A stretch of 64,000 nucleotides of DNA, taken from contig NZ_CP021645.1 of the NCBI RefSeq assembly GCF_006384975.1, positions 4,430,001 through 4,494,000 of the forward strand, given 5' to 3'. Positions 1 through 8,741 of the stretch are shown in pieces (within the stretch, counting starts at the first letter, position 1; each line of letters starts with the position of its first letter). The stretch comes from Pseudomonas oryzihabitans. GTDB taxonomy: Bacteria > Pseudomonadota > Gammaproteobacteria > Pseudomonadales > Pseudomonadaceae. The notes below the pieces were generated by a model. It worked only from the letters and a program-made list of their open reading frames with translations, was not told the origin of the DNA and did no database searches. Position numbers and translations under genes: made by a program.

Positions 1-397
1 AGGCCTCCGGTGTCTTGCGCCAGGCGACCAGGCTGCGGTCGTCCAGCCGACTGTCGATGGGCAGCAACTGCAGGTAGGGGCCGTCGGCCTGAGCGTCGAA
101 GAAGATCTCGGTGGGGCACATGGTGGTGCGCCCGGCCTGGGACGGCAGCATGCGCTGGCCGTAGTCGGCGAAGAAGAGGGCGTTGATCAGCTCGGTCTTG
201 CCACGGGAGAACTCGCCGGCGAAGGCCAGGGTGATGCCGTCGGCCTGCAACTCGCTCTGGCAACTGGCCAGGGCGGCGTCCAGGGCTGGGGAGGCGAGAC
301 GGTTACGCTGCAACCAGTCGCGGTAGCGGCCCAATTGGGTATCGAGCTCGGCTTTCCACGCGGCATAGGCATCGACGTGGCGGAACAGGCGTTCCAT
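1..397 (-). CDS. Dynamin-like GTPase, N-terminal part (cut by window edge)
   Basis: Only the first 132 codons are present; the gene runs off the left edge. The visible protein begins MERLFRHVDAYAAW and carries a P-loop of the dynamin type (GEFSRGKTELIN), followed by the stretch RTTMCPTE, which fits a switch I threonine region. Bacterial dynamin-like proteins bind GTP and remodel or tether membranes. The role of this one is unknown. It is the last visible gene of the minus-strand run yggS-proC-yggT, and P. aeruginosa has a gene of this type in the same place as far as I recall. The start is the ATG at 397, preceded by an AAGGAAG-like ribosome site. Confidence 0.75.
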   Translation of the reverse strand, partial: MERLFRHVDAYAAWKAELDTQLGRYRDWLQRNRLASPALDAALASCQSELQADGITLAFAGEFSRGKTELINALFFADYGQRMLPSQAGRTTMCPTEIFFDAQADGPYLQLLPIDSRLDDRSLVAWRKTPEA

Positions 398-528
398 AGG
401 TGGACTTCCTTGACCTGAACAGCTAAAGGCAGGACGTTGCCCCAGCATCCAGAGGAGGTCAATGCCACCTCGGTCACGGCGCGGCGGGCGGTCGTGACCG
501 AGGGGCGAGTGGTGCTAATGATCGGATA

Positions 529-1122
529 TCAGAGGAAGGGCGCGAGGATCTGCGGCATGCCGGTGGCCGCGGCCAATTGGCCGATGACGAAGCGATCCAG
601 CAGATTGATCACGATGAAGGCGAAGATCGGCGACAGGTCCAGGCCACCGAGGCTGGGCAGCAGGCGGCGGAAGGGCGCCAGCAGCGGCTCGCAGATCTGG
701 TTGACCAGTTCGGCGGCGGGGTTGTGGGTCTGGGGCGCTACCCAGGAGAGGATGACGCTGATGATCAGGGCGAAGAAGAACACCTTGAGGAACAGCGAGG
801 CCACGCCCAGCAGGGCCCAGATCAGCAGGGCGGGGAACAGGCCGGCGATGCTGGCGCCGAGCAGGACCACCACGATCATCATCAGCGCCAGCTGGACCAG
901 GACGGCCAGCACCAGCGCCGCCAGATCGACGCCGCCGAAGCCGGGAATGATGCGCCGCACCGGCTTGAGCAGCGGCTGGGTGGCGCGCACGGTGAATTGC
1001 GAGAGCGGATTGTAGAAGTCGGCGCGGACCAGCTGCAGGATGAAGCGCAGCAGGATGATCAGCAAGTAGAGGCTGCCGAGGGTCTGGATGACGTAGACGA
1101 GAGCTTGCGCGAGAGCGGACAT
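529..1122 (-). CDS. yggT: YggT family integral membrane protein
   Basis: The 197-residue protein contains two copies of the YggT domain. Each has hydrophobic helices around a conserved segment: first NPLSQFTVRATQPLLKPVRR, then NPAAELVNQICEPLLAPFRR. This duplicated layout is typical of the family, whose members are inner-membrane proteins of uncertain function, linked in some bacteria to osmotic shock tolerance or to cell-division and chloroplast-like processes. It lies 9 bp downstream of proC on the same strand and is probably cotranscribed with yggS and proC, an arrangement common in gammaproteobacteria. Confidence 0.9.
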   Translation of the reverse strand: MSALAQALVYVIQTLGSLYLLIILLRFILQLVRADFYNPLSQFTVRATQPLLKPVRRIIPGFGGVDLAALVLAVLVQLALMMIVVVLLGASIAGLFPALLIWALLGVASLFLKVFFFALIISVILSWVAPQTHNPAAELVNQICEPLLAPFRRLLPSLGGLDLSPIFAFIVINLLDRFVIGQLAAATGMPQILAPFL

Positions 1123-1131
1123 GGATACTCC

Positions 1132-1950
1132 TTATCGATCCGGCAACTGGGCCAGTTCCGCGGCCCGGTCGGCCGCGGCAGTGAGGGCTTCCTCGACCAG
1201 GTCTTCAAAGGCCCCGGCTTGGAAGGTTTCGATGGCGCGCTCGGTGGTGCCCTTGGGGGACATCACCGAGCGGCGCAGTTGTTCGGGGGTGCGATCGCCC
1301 TGGCAGGCCATGGCGGCGGCGCCGCGGGCGGTGTGCAGGGTCAGTTGCTCGGCGACTTCGGCCGGCAGGCCCAGCTTGATGCCGGCCTGGGTCATGGCTT
1401 CCATCAGCAGGAAGAAATAGGCCGGACCGCTGCCGGAGACGGCGGTGACCGCATCCAGCTGCTGTTCTTCGTCGACCCAGAGCGCCAGGCCGACCGCGGC
1501 GAGGATCTCCTGGGCACGGGCGCGCTGTTGGTCGTTGACCTGCGCGTTGGCGAACAGGCCGCTGGCACCCAGGCGCAGTTGCGAGGGCACGTTGGGCATG
1601 CAGCGCACCAGGGGGCGCTCCCCCAGCCAGCGCGTCAGGCTGGCGCAGGTGATGCCGGCAGCGACCGAGACGATCAACTGGTCCGGACGCAGGTGCGGCG
1701 CCAGTTCCTGGCAGACCTCGCCCATCACCTGGGGCTTCACGCCCAGCACCACCACGTCGGCGTTATCCAGGACGGCGACATTGCTGGCTTCGACCCGGAT
1801 GCCATGCGCCTGGGCCAGCGCCTCGCGCTTGGCCGGATTGCGATTGCTGGCGCTGAGCTGCTGGGCCGGTACGCCCTGGGCGAGCAGCCCGCCGATGATG
1901 GCGCCGGCCATGTTGCCGGCACCGATGAAGGCGATGCGGGTGTCGTTCAT
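1132..1950 (-). CDS. proC: Pyrroline-5-carboxylate reductase
   Basis: ProC catalyses the last step of proline synthesis, the NAD(P)H-dependent reduction of 1-pyrroline-5-carboxylate to L-proline, in the cytoplasm. The 272-residue protein has the N-terminal Rossmann motif FIGAGNMAGAIIGGL. The C-terminal family signature is clear (AVSGSGPAYFFLLMEAM, then SPKGTTERAIETF). Length and motifs are normal for the family. The gene follows yggS with a 9-bp gap, the usual yggS-proC-yggT order. The start is the ATG at 1950, beside a GGAAG-type ribosome site. Confidence 0.97.
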   Translation of the reverse strand: MNDTRIAFIGAGNMAGAIIGGLLAQGVPAQQLSASNRNPAKREALAQAHGIRVEASNVAVLDNADVVVLGVKPQVMGEVCQELAPHLRPDQLIVSVAAGITCASLTRWLGERPLVRCMPNVPSQLRLGASGLFANAQVNDQQRARAQEILAAVGLALWVDEEQQLDAVTAVSGSGPAYFFLLMEAMTQAGIKLGLPAEVAEQLTLHTARGAAAMACQGDRTPEQLRRSVMSPKGTTERAIETFQAGAFEDLVEEALTAAADRAAELAQLPDR

Positions 1951-1959
1951 CGAGACTTC

Positions 1960-2658
1960 CTAGGTTGAAGAGGCGGCGGCGCCATAGTCGCGGGCGCCAA
2001 AGAGAGCGGTACCGATGCGGACCCAGGTGGCGCCCTCGGCGATGGCGGCTTCCAGGTCCTGGCTCATGCCCATGGACAGGGTGTCCAGATCCAGGTTCAG
2101 CGCTTCGCTCAAGGCCCGCAGGCGGGCGAAGGCGGCGCGCTGGCTGGCCGGGTCGTCGGTGGGTTCGGGGATGGCCATCAGGCCACGCAGGCGCAGGTTG
2201 GGCAACTGGCTCACGGCGGTGGCCAGGGCCGGCAACTCGTCGGGGTGGCAGCCGGACTTGCTGGCCTCGCCGCTGACGTTGACCTGCAGGCAGATGTTCA
2301 GCGGCCCACGCTCGGCGGGGCGCTGTTCGGCCAGGCGCTGAGCGATCTTCAGGCGATCCACCGAGTGCACCCAGTCGAAATGGCTGGCGATGGCGCGGGT
2401 CTTGTTGGACTGGATGGGGCCGATGAAATGCCACACCAGCGGCAGGTCGGCCAGCGTCGCCTGCTTGTCCAGCGCCTCTTGCAGATAGTTCTCGCCGAAG
2501 TCGCGCAGCCCGGCGGCGGCCGCCTCGCGCAAGGCCGCGGCTGGCTTGGTCTTGCTCACGGCCAGGAGGCCGACAGTCGCGGGATCGCGGCCTGCCGTCC
2601 GGCTGGCGGCGGCGATGCGTTCGAGTACGGTTGCGCTATTCTCGGCTATCGTGGACAT
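1960..2658 (-). CDS. yggS: PLP homeostasis protein (YggS/PLPBP family)
   Basis: This 232-residue protein belongs to the family of single-domain, alanine-racemase-fold proteins that bind pyridoxal 5'-phosphate and maintain its cellular balance; no enzymatic activity is established for the family. The PLP-binding lysine is in AVSKTKP near residue 36. Other family signatures visible are FGENYLQE, WHFIGPIQSNK and SMGMSQD, the last part of the phosphate-binding region. It is the first gene of the minus-strand group with proC and yggT and is divergent from pilT, with 126 bp between the two start codons. Confidence 0.96.
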   Translation of the reverse strand: MSTIAENSATVLERIAAASRTAGRDPATVGLLAVSKTKPAAALREAAAAGLRDFGENYLQEALDKQATLADLPLVWHFIGPIQSNKTRAIASHFDWVHSVDRLKIAQRLAEQRPAERGPLNICLQVNVSGEASKSGCHPDELPALATAVSQLPNLRLRGLMAIPEPTDDPASQRAAFARLRALSEALNLDLDTLSMGMSQDLEAAIAEGATWVRIGTALFGARDYGAAASST

Positions 2659-2784
2659 TCAGCCCCTGCTTGCGTCGGCGCATCCGGCAGGCCTTGGCGT
2701 ACCGGATGAATAAGTGGCGGTAACCAGGTCAGACCGCCAATGCTGCGCGGCATTCTACCTGCTTGCTCGACATCTGGGAGTCCC

Positions 2785-3819
2785 ATGGATATCACCGAAT
2801 TGCTGGCCTTTTCCGCGCGGCAAGGCGCCTCCGACCTGCACCTCTCCGCCGGCCTGCCGCCGATGATCCGCGTCGATGGCGACGTGCGCCGCATCAACCT
2901 GCCGGCCTTCGAGCACAAGCAGGTGCACGCGCTGATCTATGACATCATGAACGACAAGCAGCGCAAGGACTTCGAGGAATTCCTGGAGACCGACTTCTCC
3001 TTCGAGGTGCCGGGCGTGGCGCGCTTCCGGGTCAACGCCTTCAACCAGAATCGCGGCGCCGGCGCGGTGTTCCGCACCATTCCCTCCAAGGTGCTGAGCA
3101 TGGAGGAGTTGGGCATGGGCGAGGTGTTCAAGAAGATCACCGACGTCCCCCGTGGCCTGGTGCTGGTGACCGGGCCGACCGGCTCGGGCAAGTCCACCAC
3201 CCTGGCGGCCATGCTCGACTACCTCAATAACACCAAGTACCACCACATCCTCACTATCGAAGACCCCATCGAATTCGTCCACGAATCCAAGAAGTGCCTG
3301 GTCAACCAGCGCGAGGTGCACCGCGACACCCTGGGCTTTTCCGAAGCCCTGCGCTCGGCGCTGCGCGAAGACCCGGACATCATCCTGGTGGGCGAACTGC
3401 GCGATCTGGAGACCATCCGCCTGGCACTGACCGCGGCCGAGACCGGGCACCTGGTGTTCGGCACCCTGCACACCACCTCGGCGGCCAAGACCATCGATCG
3501 GGTGGTGGACGTCTTTCCGGCGGAAGAGAAAGCCATGGTGCGCTCCATGTTGTCGGAATCCCTGCAGGCGGTGGTCTCCCAGACCCTGCTCAAGAAGGTC
3601 GGCGGCGGCCGGGTAGCGGCCCACGAGATCATGATCGGCACCCCGGCCATCCGTAACCTGATCCGCGAAGACAAGGTGGCGCAGATGTATTCGGCGATCC
3701 AGACCGGTGGTGGCCTGGGCATGCAGACCCTGGACATGTGCCTCAAGGCCTTGCTGTCCAAGGGCTTGATCAGCCGCGACGCGGCGCGCGAGAAGGCCAA
3801 GACGCCGGAGAATTTCTGA
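2785..3819 (+). CDS. pilT: Type IV pilus retraction ATPase PilT
   Basis: PilT is a hexameric cytoplasmic ATPase that depolymerises type IV pili to power twitching motility. The protein from the ATG at 2785 (MDITELLAFSARQGASDLHL) has 344 residues, the length of P. aeruginosa PilT. A GGGAG ribosome site precedes this ATG; an in-frame start at 2740 would add a non-conserved leader and is rejected. Visible motifs are Walker A GPTGSGKST, the Asp box ILTIEDPIE, Walker B ILVGELRD, the His box (TAAETGHLVFGTLHT) and the C-terminal AIRNLIREDK retraction motif. pilU follows with a one-base overlap. Confidence 0.98.
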   Translation: MDITELLAFSARQGASDLHLSAGLPPMIRVDGDVRRINLPAFEHKQVHALIYDIMNDKQRKDFEEFLETDFSFEVPGVARFRVNAFNQNRGAGAVFRTIPSKVLSMEELGMGEVFKKITDVPRGLVLVTGPTGSGKSTTLAAMLDYLNNTKYHHILTIEDPIEFVHESKKCLVNQREVHRDTLGFSEALRSALREDPDIILVGELRDLETIRLALTAAETGHLVFGTLHTTSAAKTIDRVVDVFPAEEKAMVRSMLSESLQAVVSQTLLKKVGGGRVAAHEIMIGTPAIRNLIREDKVAQMYSAIQTGGGLGMQTLDMCLKALLSKGLISRDAAREKAKTPENF

Positions 3820-4961
3820 TGGAGTTCGACAGATTCCTGCAACTGATGGTGGACAAGGGGGCGTCCGACCTCTTCATCACCACCGGTGTACCGCCCTCGA
3901 TGAAGATCAACGGCCGCATGACGCCGGTCACCAAGGACTCGCTGTCGCCGGACCAGTGCCGGGCCATCGTGCTGGGGGTGATGACCGACGAGCAGCGCCA
4001 GGAATTCCAGCAGAAGCGCGAGTGCAACTTCGCCCTCAGCGCCCGCGGCATCGGCCGCTTCCGGGTCAGCGCCTTCTACCAGCGCAACCTGGTGGGCATG
4101 GTGCTGCGGCGCATCGAGGTCAACATTCCCACCGTCGAGCAGTTGCGGCTGCCGGAGATCATCAAGAAGCTGGCCATGACCAAGCGCGGCCTGGTGATCT
4201 TCGTCGGCGCCACCGGCACCGGCAAGTCTACCTCGCTGGCGGCCATGATCGGCCATCGCAACAAGAACTCGGCCGGCCACATCATTTCCATCGAAGACCC
4301 CATCGAGTACATCCACCAGCACCAGGGCTGCATCGTCACCCAGCGCGAGGTGGGTATCGACACCGAATCCTTCGAGGTGGCGCTGAAGAACACCCTGCGC
4401 CAGGCGCCGGACGTCATCATGATCGGTGAGATCCGCAGCCGCGATACCATGGAGCACGCCCTGGCCTTCGCCGAGACCGGCCACCTGTGCCTGGCGACCC
4501 TGCACGCCAACAACGCCAACCAGGCGTTGGATCGCATCATCCACTTTTTTCCGGCGGATCGGCACAGCCAGATCTGGATGGACCTCTCGCTCAATCTCAA
4601 AGGCATCGTCGCCCAGCAACTGGTCCCCACCACCGACGGTCAGGGCCGCCGCGCGGTGATCGAGGTGCTGCTCAACACCCCGCTGGCCGCCGATCTGATT
4701 CGCAAGGGCGAGGTGCACGAACTCAAGGCCCTGATGAAGAAGTCCGTCGAGCTGGGTATGCAGACCTTCGACCAGTCGCTCTATGGCCTCTATAGCGAAG
4801 GCGAGATCAGCTACGAGGCCGCCCTGGCCCATGCCGATTCCGCCAACGACCTGCGGCTGATGATCAAGCTCGGCTCGGAGACGGATGCCGATCACCTCAA
4901 CCAGGTTACCCGTACGTTGACGGTGGACATGGGCGACGAGCCGCCCAAGCGTTTCCGCTAA
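3819..4961 (+). CDS. pilU: Type IV pilus accessory retraction ATPase PilU
   Basis: PilU is a PilT paralogue that works with PilT in pilus retraction and is needed for normal twitching. The start chosen is the ATG at 3819, overlapping the pilT stop as TGATG and giving MEFDRFLQLMVDKGASDLF and 380 residues (about 382 in P. aeruginosa). Walker A is GATGTGKST, the Asp box is ISIEDPIEY, and Walker B is MIGEIRS followed by AETGHLCLATLHANN. The C-terminal tail after about residue 345 is typical of PilU and absent in PilT. The stop overlaps the convergent UdgX gene by four bases. Confidence 0.97.
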   Translation: MEFDRFLQLMVDKGASDLFITTGVPPSMKINGRMTPVTKDSLSPDQCRAIVLGVMTDEQRQEFQQKRECNFALSARGIGRFRVSAFYQRNLVGMVLRRIEVNIPTVEQLRLPEIIKKLAMTKRGLVIFVGATGTGKSTSLAAMIGHRNKNSAGHIISIEDPIEYIHQHQGCIVTQREVGIDTESFEVALKNTLRQAPDVIMIGEIRSRDTMEHALAFAETGHLCLATLHANNANQALDRIIHFFPADRHSQIWMDLSLNLKGIVAQQLVPTTDGQGRRAVIEVLLNTPLAADLIRKGEVHELKALMKKSVELGMQTFDQSLYGLYSEGEISYEAALAHADSANDLRLMIKLGSETDADHLNQVTRTLTVDMGDEPPKRFR

Positions 4962-6403
4962 CTTTCACCAGCGGTGGCTGCCAGCGTCCTGGCCTCGCGC
5001 AGAGCGGCGACCAGGGCCTGGCGCGCCTGCTCCTGCTGTCGGGCATCCGGAGTGCGCAGGATGTAGGAGGGGTGATAGGTGGCGATGATCCAGCGCTCGT
5101 CCAGGCGCAGCGGCCGGCCCATGAATTGCGCCAGGCCTCTTGGCTTGCGCCGGAGCAGGGCTTCCAGCGCCGTCGAGCCGAGCGCGACCACCACTGTCGG
5201 CTGGATATCGCGCAGTTCCTGCTCCAGCCAGTAGCGGCAGGGCGCGATCTCCGGGCCCGGGGTGACGTGCTTGCGTCTGAGTCCCTGGGGAATCCATTTG
5301 AAGTGCTTGACCGCATTGGTGAGGAATACCTCGTCACGGCCGAGTCCCGCCTCGGCGAGCGCCGCCATCAGCACCTGGCCGGCTGGGCCGACGAAGGGGC
5401 GACCCGCCAGGTCTTCCTGATCGCCAGGCTGTTCGCCCAATAGCAGGATGCGCGCCGTACGTGGACCTTCGCCGGCCACCGGCTGGGTGGCCTTTTCCCA
5501 GAGGTCGCAGCGGCGACACTCGTCGAGGGTAGTGGGCAGCGGTCGCTCCGGCTGGGCGCGTTCGGCGGCGATCAGCACCTCGCGACCGGCCTGGCGGCCA
5601 ACGGCTTCGGCCTGAGCCAGGCGCTGGGCGCCCGCGCGGGCTTCGCTGAGCAGCGCCGGGATCAGTGGACCTTCCGGCAGATCCTTCCAGAAGCGTGCCG
5701 GCATGTTGCCTCTCAGAGTCCGCGGATTGGCCCGTGCCGGATTGAAGGTGCTGCGGTAATAGGCGCGCCAGAGTTCGTCGCCGGCGTTGCGGTCGTCATC
5801 CTCCGGCGTTTGGCGAGCCAGCTGCTGCAGGTCGGCGGGGCAGGGCTGCACGATATTGAGCGCCTGGCCGTCCCAGAGCGCGGCGGCTTCGGGCGTGGCG
5901 ATCAGCCAGCTGCTGTTGCCCATGCGGTCGCAGAAGTGCGGCGCCGCCAGGGCCAATACATCGTGGGCCGGCTGGTGCCAGGCTACCCAGGCCGGCGGGC
6001 CGGCACTTTCCGCACGCGGACGAAATCTGAGGAAGGCGTGCACATGGTGGATCTCGCGGCGGATCGCCTTGACCCGGCGCTGCAATTCGCTGCCGTCCTC
6101 GTCACCGGCCAGCATGGCTGCCCGTTCGCCGCGGGCGACGCGCCAGAGCACCTGGTAAAGCAGCGCCCAGCGATCGTCGCTGCGAAAGCAGGCGGCGTAG
6201 GTCAGGGCTTCGGCCAGTTGCGGCGGGATGCGTATGGCGCCGCTGGGCGGGGGCGCCACGACTTCGGCCGGTTCGTCGAACAGATCGCCCAGGCCGCGAC
6301 TCTCCTGCCAGCTCACCTGGGCCGGCGGGATACCGGCCTGCAACAGCCGCCGCGCCTCCTTGCGCCAGCCGGCGAAGGTGCCGTCGAAATCGACTCTCTG
6401 CAT
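4958..6403 (-). CDS. UdgX-type uracil-DNA glycosylase with N-terminal DUF4130-like domain
   Basis: The 481-residue protein has two parts. The first 270 residues or so resemble the DUF4130 family that accompanies radical SAM repair proteins. The C-terminal part, from about residue 290, is a UDG-fold domain: CRRCDLWEKATQPV, then GEQPGDQEDLAGRPFVGPAG, then TNAVKHFKW. A RRKH loop places a histidine at about residue 379. In Mycobacterium UdgX the equivalent histidine links covalently to the deoxyribose after uracil excision, so the trapping chemistry could be kept here; that is inference. The start ATG directly abuts the stop of the upstream radical SAM gene, so the two are translationally close and form a widespread two-gene unit. 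Confidence 0.9.
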   Translation of the reverse strand: MQRVDFDGTFAGWRKEARRLLQAGIPPAQVSWQESRGLGDLFDEPAEVVAPPPSGAIRIPPQLAEALTYAACFRSDDRWALLYQVLWRVARGERAAMLAGDEDGSELQRRVKAIRREIHHVHAFLRFRPRAESAGPPAWVAWHQPAHDVLALAAPHFCDRMGNSSWLIATPEAAALWDGQALNIVQPCPADLQQLARQTPEDDDRNAGDELWRAYYRSTFNPARANPRTLRGNMPARFWKDLPEGPLIPALLSEARAGAQRLAQAEAVGRQAGREVLIAAERAQPERPLPTTLDECRRCDLWEKATQPVAGEGPRTARILLLGEQPGDQEDLAGRPFVGPAGQVLMAALAEAGLGRDEVFLTNAVKHFKWIPQGLRRKHVTPGPEIAPCRYWLEQELRDIQPTVVVALGSTALEALLRRKPRGLAQFMGRPLRLDERWIIATYHPSYILRTPDARQQEQARQALVAALREARTLAATAGES

Positions 6404-7615
6404 CTAGAGCAGGGCGAGCTGGGCGGGCGGTTCGGCGAGCTGCCGGCGCAGGTCCAGGGACTCGGCCAGGCGCGGTTGCGGGCGATAGTCCTGGGTGACG
6501 ATGAAGGGGCGCGCCTTTTCCACGCTGCATTTCAGGCGGATCAGGTCGGCGTAGCGGATGCGTCGCTCGCGTCTGAGCTCCACCAGCCGCTTGGCCGAGA
6601 GCACGCCGATGCCGGGTACCCGGGCGATCAGCGCCTGGTCGGCGCGATTCAGGTCCAGCGGGAAGATGGCGCGATTGTGCAGCGCCCAGGCCAGCTTGGG
6701 GTCCACGTCCAGCGGCAGCTGGCCGTCTTCGGTGGGGAGTTCCGCCGCCTGGAAGCCATAGCCGCGCATGAGGAAGTCGGCCTGGTACAGCCGGTGCTCG
6801 CGCAGCAGCGGCGGTGGTTGCAGCGGTACGGAGCCCGGGCTTTCCGGGATGGGGCTGAAGGCCGAGTAATAGACCCGCTTCAGGCGATAGGCGCCATAGA
6901 GCGTCTGGGCGGTATCGAGGATGGTGCGGTCGTCGGTGGCGTCGGCGCCGACGATCATCTGGGTGCTCTGCCCGGCCGGGGCGAAGCGCGGTGCCTTGGC
7001 TTCGGCCTCGGCCTCTTCCAGGCCCAGGCGGATGTTGCCCATGGTCTTGCGGATGCTGCTGCCGTTCTTTTCCGGCGCCAGCTTGACCAGGCTGCTTTCG
7101 GTGGGCAGCTCGATGTTCACCGACAGGCGATCGGCATAGAGACCGGCCTGGGCGATGATCTCGGGATCGGCGTCGGGAATGGTCTTGAGGTGGATGTAGC
7201 CGCGGAACTGGTGCTGCTCGCGCAACAGCTGGGCCACCCGGGTCATCTGCTCCATGGTGTAGTTGGAGGAACGGATGATGCCGGAGCTGAGAAATAGCCC
7301 GCTGATGACGTTGCGGCGGTAGAAGTCGAGGGTCAGCTGCACCACTTCCTCGGGCGTGAAGCGCGCCCGCGGTACGTTGCTGCTGCGACGATTGACGCAG
7401 TACTGGCAGTCGTACTGGCAGAAGTTGGTCAGCAGCACCTTGAGCAGTGCCACACAGCGGCCATCGGGCGTGAAGCTGTGGCAAATGCCCATGCCATCGG
7501 TCGAGCCCAGGCCGTCCTTGCCTTTCGAACTGCGCTTGGGCGCGCCGCTGCTGGCGCAGGACACGTCGTACTTGGCGGCGTCGGCGAGAATGATCAGCTT
7601 GTCGGCGAGCTCCAT
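6404..7615 (-). CDS. Putative DNA modification/repair radical SAM protein
   Basis: The 403-residue protein contains the radical SAM cluster motif CQYDCQYC (Cys66, Cys70, Cys73), which binds a 4Fe-4S cluster and S-adenosylmethionine. Near the C terminus, ALIARVPGIGVLSAKRLVEL reads as a helix-hairpin-helix of the DNA-binding type. It belongs to the family regularly found next to the UdgX-fusion gene, and the two are assumed to act in one DNA repair or modification pathway whose chemistry is not known. Additional cysteines upstream of the cluster motif (Cys20, Cys45, Cys54) are of unknown role. The stop codon is immediately followed by the ATG of the partner gene. Confidence 0.9.
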   Translation of the reverse strand: MELADKLIILADAAKYDVSCASSGAPKRSSKGKDGLGSTDGMGICHSFTPDGRCVALLKVLLTNFCQYDCQYCVNRRSSNVPRARFTPEEVVQLTLDFYRRNVISGLFLSSGIIRSSNYTMEQMTRVAQLLREQHQFRGYIHLKTIPDADPEIIAQAGLYADRLSVNIELPTESSLVKLAPEKNGSSIRKTMGNIRLGLEEAEAEAKAPRFAPAGQSTQMIVGADATDDRTILDTAQTLYGAYRLKRVYYSAFSPIPESPGSVPLQPPPLLREHRLYQADFLMRGYGFQAAELPTEDGQLPLDVDPKLAWALHNRAIFPLDLNRADQALIARVPGIGVLSAKRLVELRRERRIRYADLIRLKCSVEKARPFIVTQDYRPQPRLAESLDLRRQLAEPPAQLALL

Positions 7616-7708
7616 CGAGATCTCCTGGACTGTGATTGCATACAGTATCCAGGAAGCGGAGCGTCGTTCAATGGCTTTGCGCCGGGCGGCGCCGAGTGGA
7701 GCGACAGT

Positions 7709-7733
7709 CCGCCGGGCGGCAGGGGCCCGGCGG
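7709..7733 (-). terminator. Stem-loop after the NlpC/P60 gene
   Basis: A perfect 9-bp GC inverted repeat (CCGCCGGGC with GCCCGGCGG, 7-base loop) lies 15 bp beyond the stop of the NlpC/P60 gene. No uridine run follows it, so intrinsic termination is uncertain. Confidence 0.35.
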
Positions 7734-7747
7734 AGCGAGGGGCGGGA

Positions 7748-8515
7748 TCAGGACTTGCGGGTACGCTTGGTACGCGGCTTGTCGGCAACGGGGGAGCTTT
7801 CCGCGGCCAGGGTGGTGGGTTGTTGCAGCACCCGCTTGGCCGAGGCGAATCTCTTGTTCCAGTACGGCTTGCTCAGGTGGTCGACCCGGACGCTCTCGCC
7901 ACTGCGCGGGGCATGGACGAATCTATCGTTGCCCAGGTAGATGGCCACGTGGTCGATGCCGCTACGCTGACCGGTCTTGAAGAACACCAGGTCACCGGCC
8001 TTGAGATCGCTGCGCGCGACCTTGGGGCCCTTGAGCTGGGCCAGCTCACGCGAGGTCCGCGGCAGCTTGACGTTGTGCACGTCACGATAGACGTAATTGA
8101 CCAGGCCGCTGCAATCCAGCCCGTTCTTTGGACTGTTACCGCCGAAGCGGTAGGGCGTCCCAACCAGGTCCATGGCGCGGGTAGCGACCTGGGCGCCAAC
8201 GCTACGCGTCGCCGCCTGGGCGGTGGCCTGCTTACGGTGCAGGGCACTGGTGGCCCGCGCCGCGCGCTTGGCGCGAGCATTGGAGGCGGCTTGGGTATGG
8301 CTGTCCGCAGCGGCAACATGCCGGGCTGCGGTCTTGTGAGTTGTAGCGACGGCGACGTGCCGGGCTGCAAGCTTGTGATGTGGAGCGGCGGTAACATGCC
8401 GTGCTGCGACCTTATGGACCGGAGCGGCAGTGCGCGCTGCAGAGTTCTCTTTCGCTTGCGCGGCCACTGGCAGCGCAAGACAGGCGGAGAGCCATGTCAG
8501 AAGAAATAGACGCAT
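7748..8515 (-). CDS. Secreted NlpC/P60 family peptidoglycan hydrolase with three 13-residue His-rich repeats
   Basis: The 255-residue protein starts with a signal peptide (cleavage probably near AQA at residues 19-21). The C-terminal half is an NlpC/P60 domain, a cysteine endopeptidase that cuts cell-wall stem peptides: PYRFGGNSPKNGLDCSGLV holds the catalytic Cys135, IDHVAIYLG has His189 and FVHAPR has His201. Between signal and catalytic domain, residues 34-72 are three back-to-back 13-residue repeats beginning HKVAARHV, HKLAARHV and HKTAARHV. This basic, low-complexity spacer may bind the wall or be a flexible stalk; that is inference. The C terminus is also Lys/Arg-rich. It appears to be a single-gene unit. 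Confidence 0.88.
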   Translation of the reverse strand: MRLFLLTWLSACLALPVAAQAKENSAARTAAPVHKVAARHVTAAPHHKLAARHVAVATTHKTAARHVAAADSHTQAASNARAKRAARATSALHRKQATAQAATRSVGAQVATRAMDLVGTPYRFGGNSPKNGLDCSGLVNYVYRDVHNVKLPRTSRELAQLKGPKVARSDLKAGDLVFFKTGQRSGIDHVAIYLGNDRFVHAPRSGESVRVDHLSKPYWNKRFASAKRVLQQPTTLAAESSPVADKPRTKRTRKS

Positions 8516-8741
8516 TGTCGTAGGGGTGTCTGAAGATCGAAGCGAGGGATTCTATACCAACCCTGTGGATATTTTGTGCACCTCTCATCAAGAAATTATG
8601 TAATTTTTAGCGGAAAGTGAGGTCCTTAGAGCGCCAACCAGTGAGACTCCCTGGGCATTCATCCAGTTTTCGACAGAAAATCATGGTGAAGGTAAGGGTG
8701 TAGGTATAGGCATCCTGTCAGCATTCAGCGAGGTAGTAGGC

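Noticed and set aside
577..1968. 463-codon plus-strand frame over yggT and proC
   Set aside because: It is antisense to two conserved genes and has Gln/Asp/Gly-rich shadow composition.
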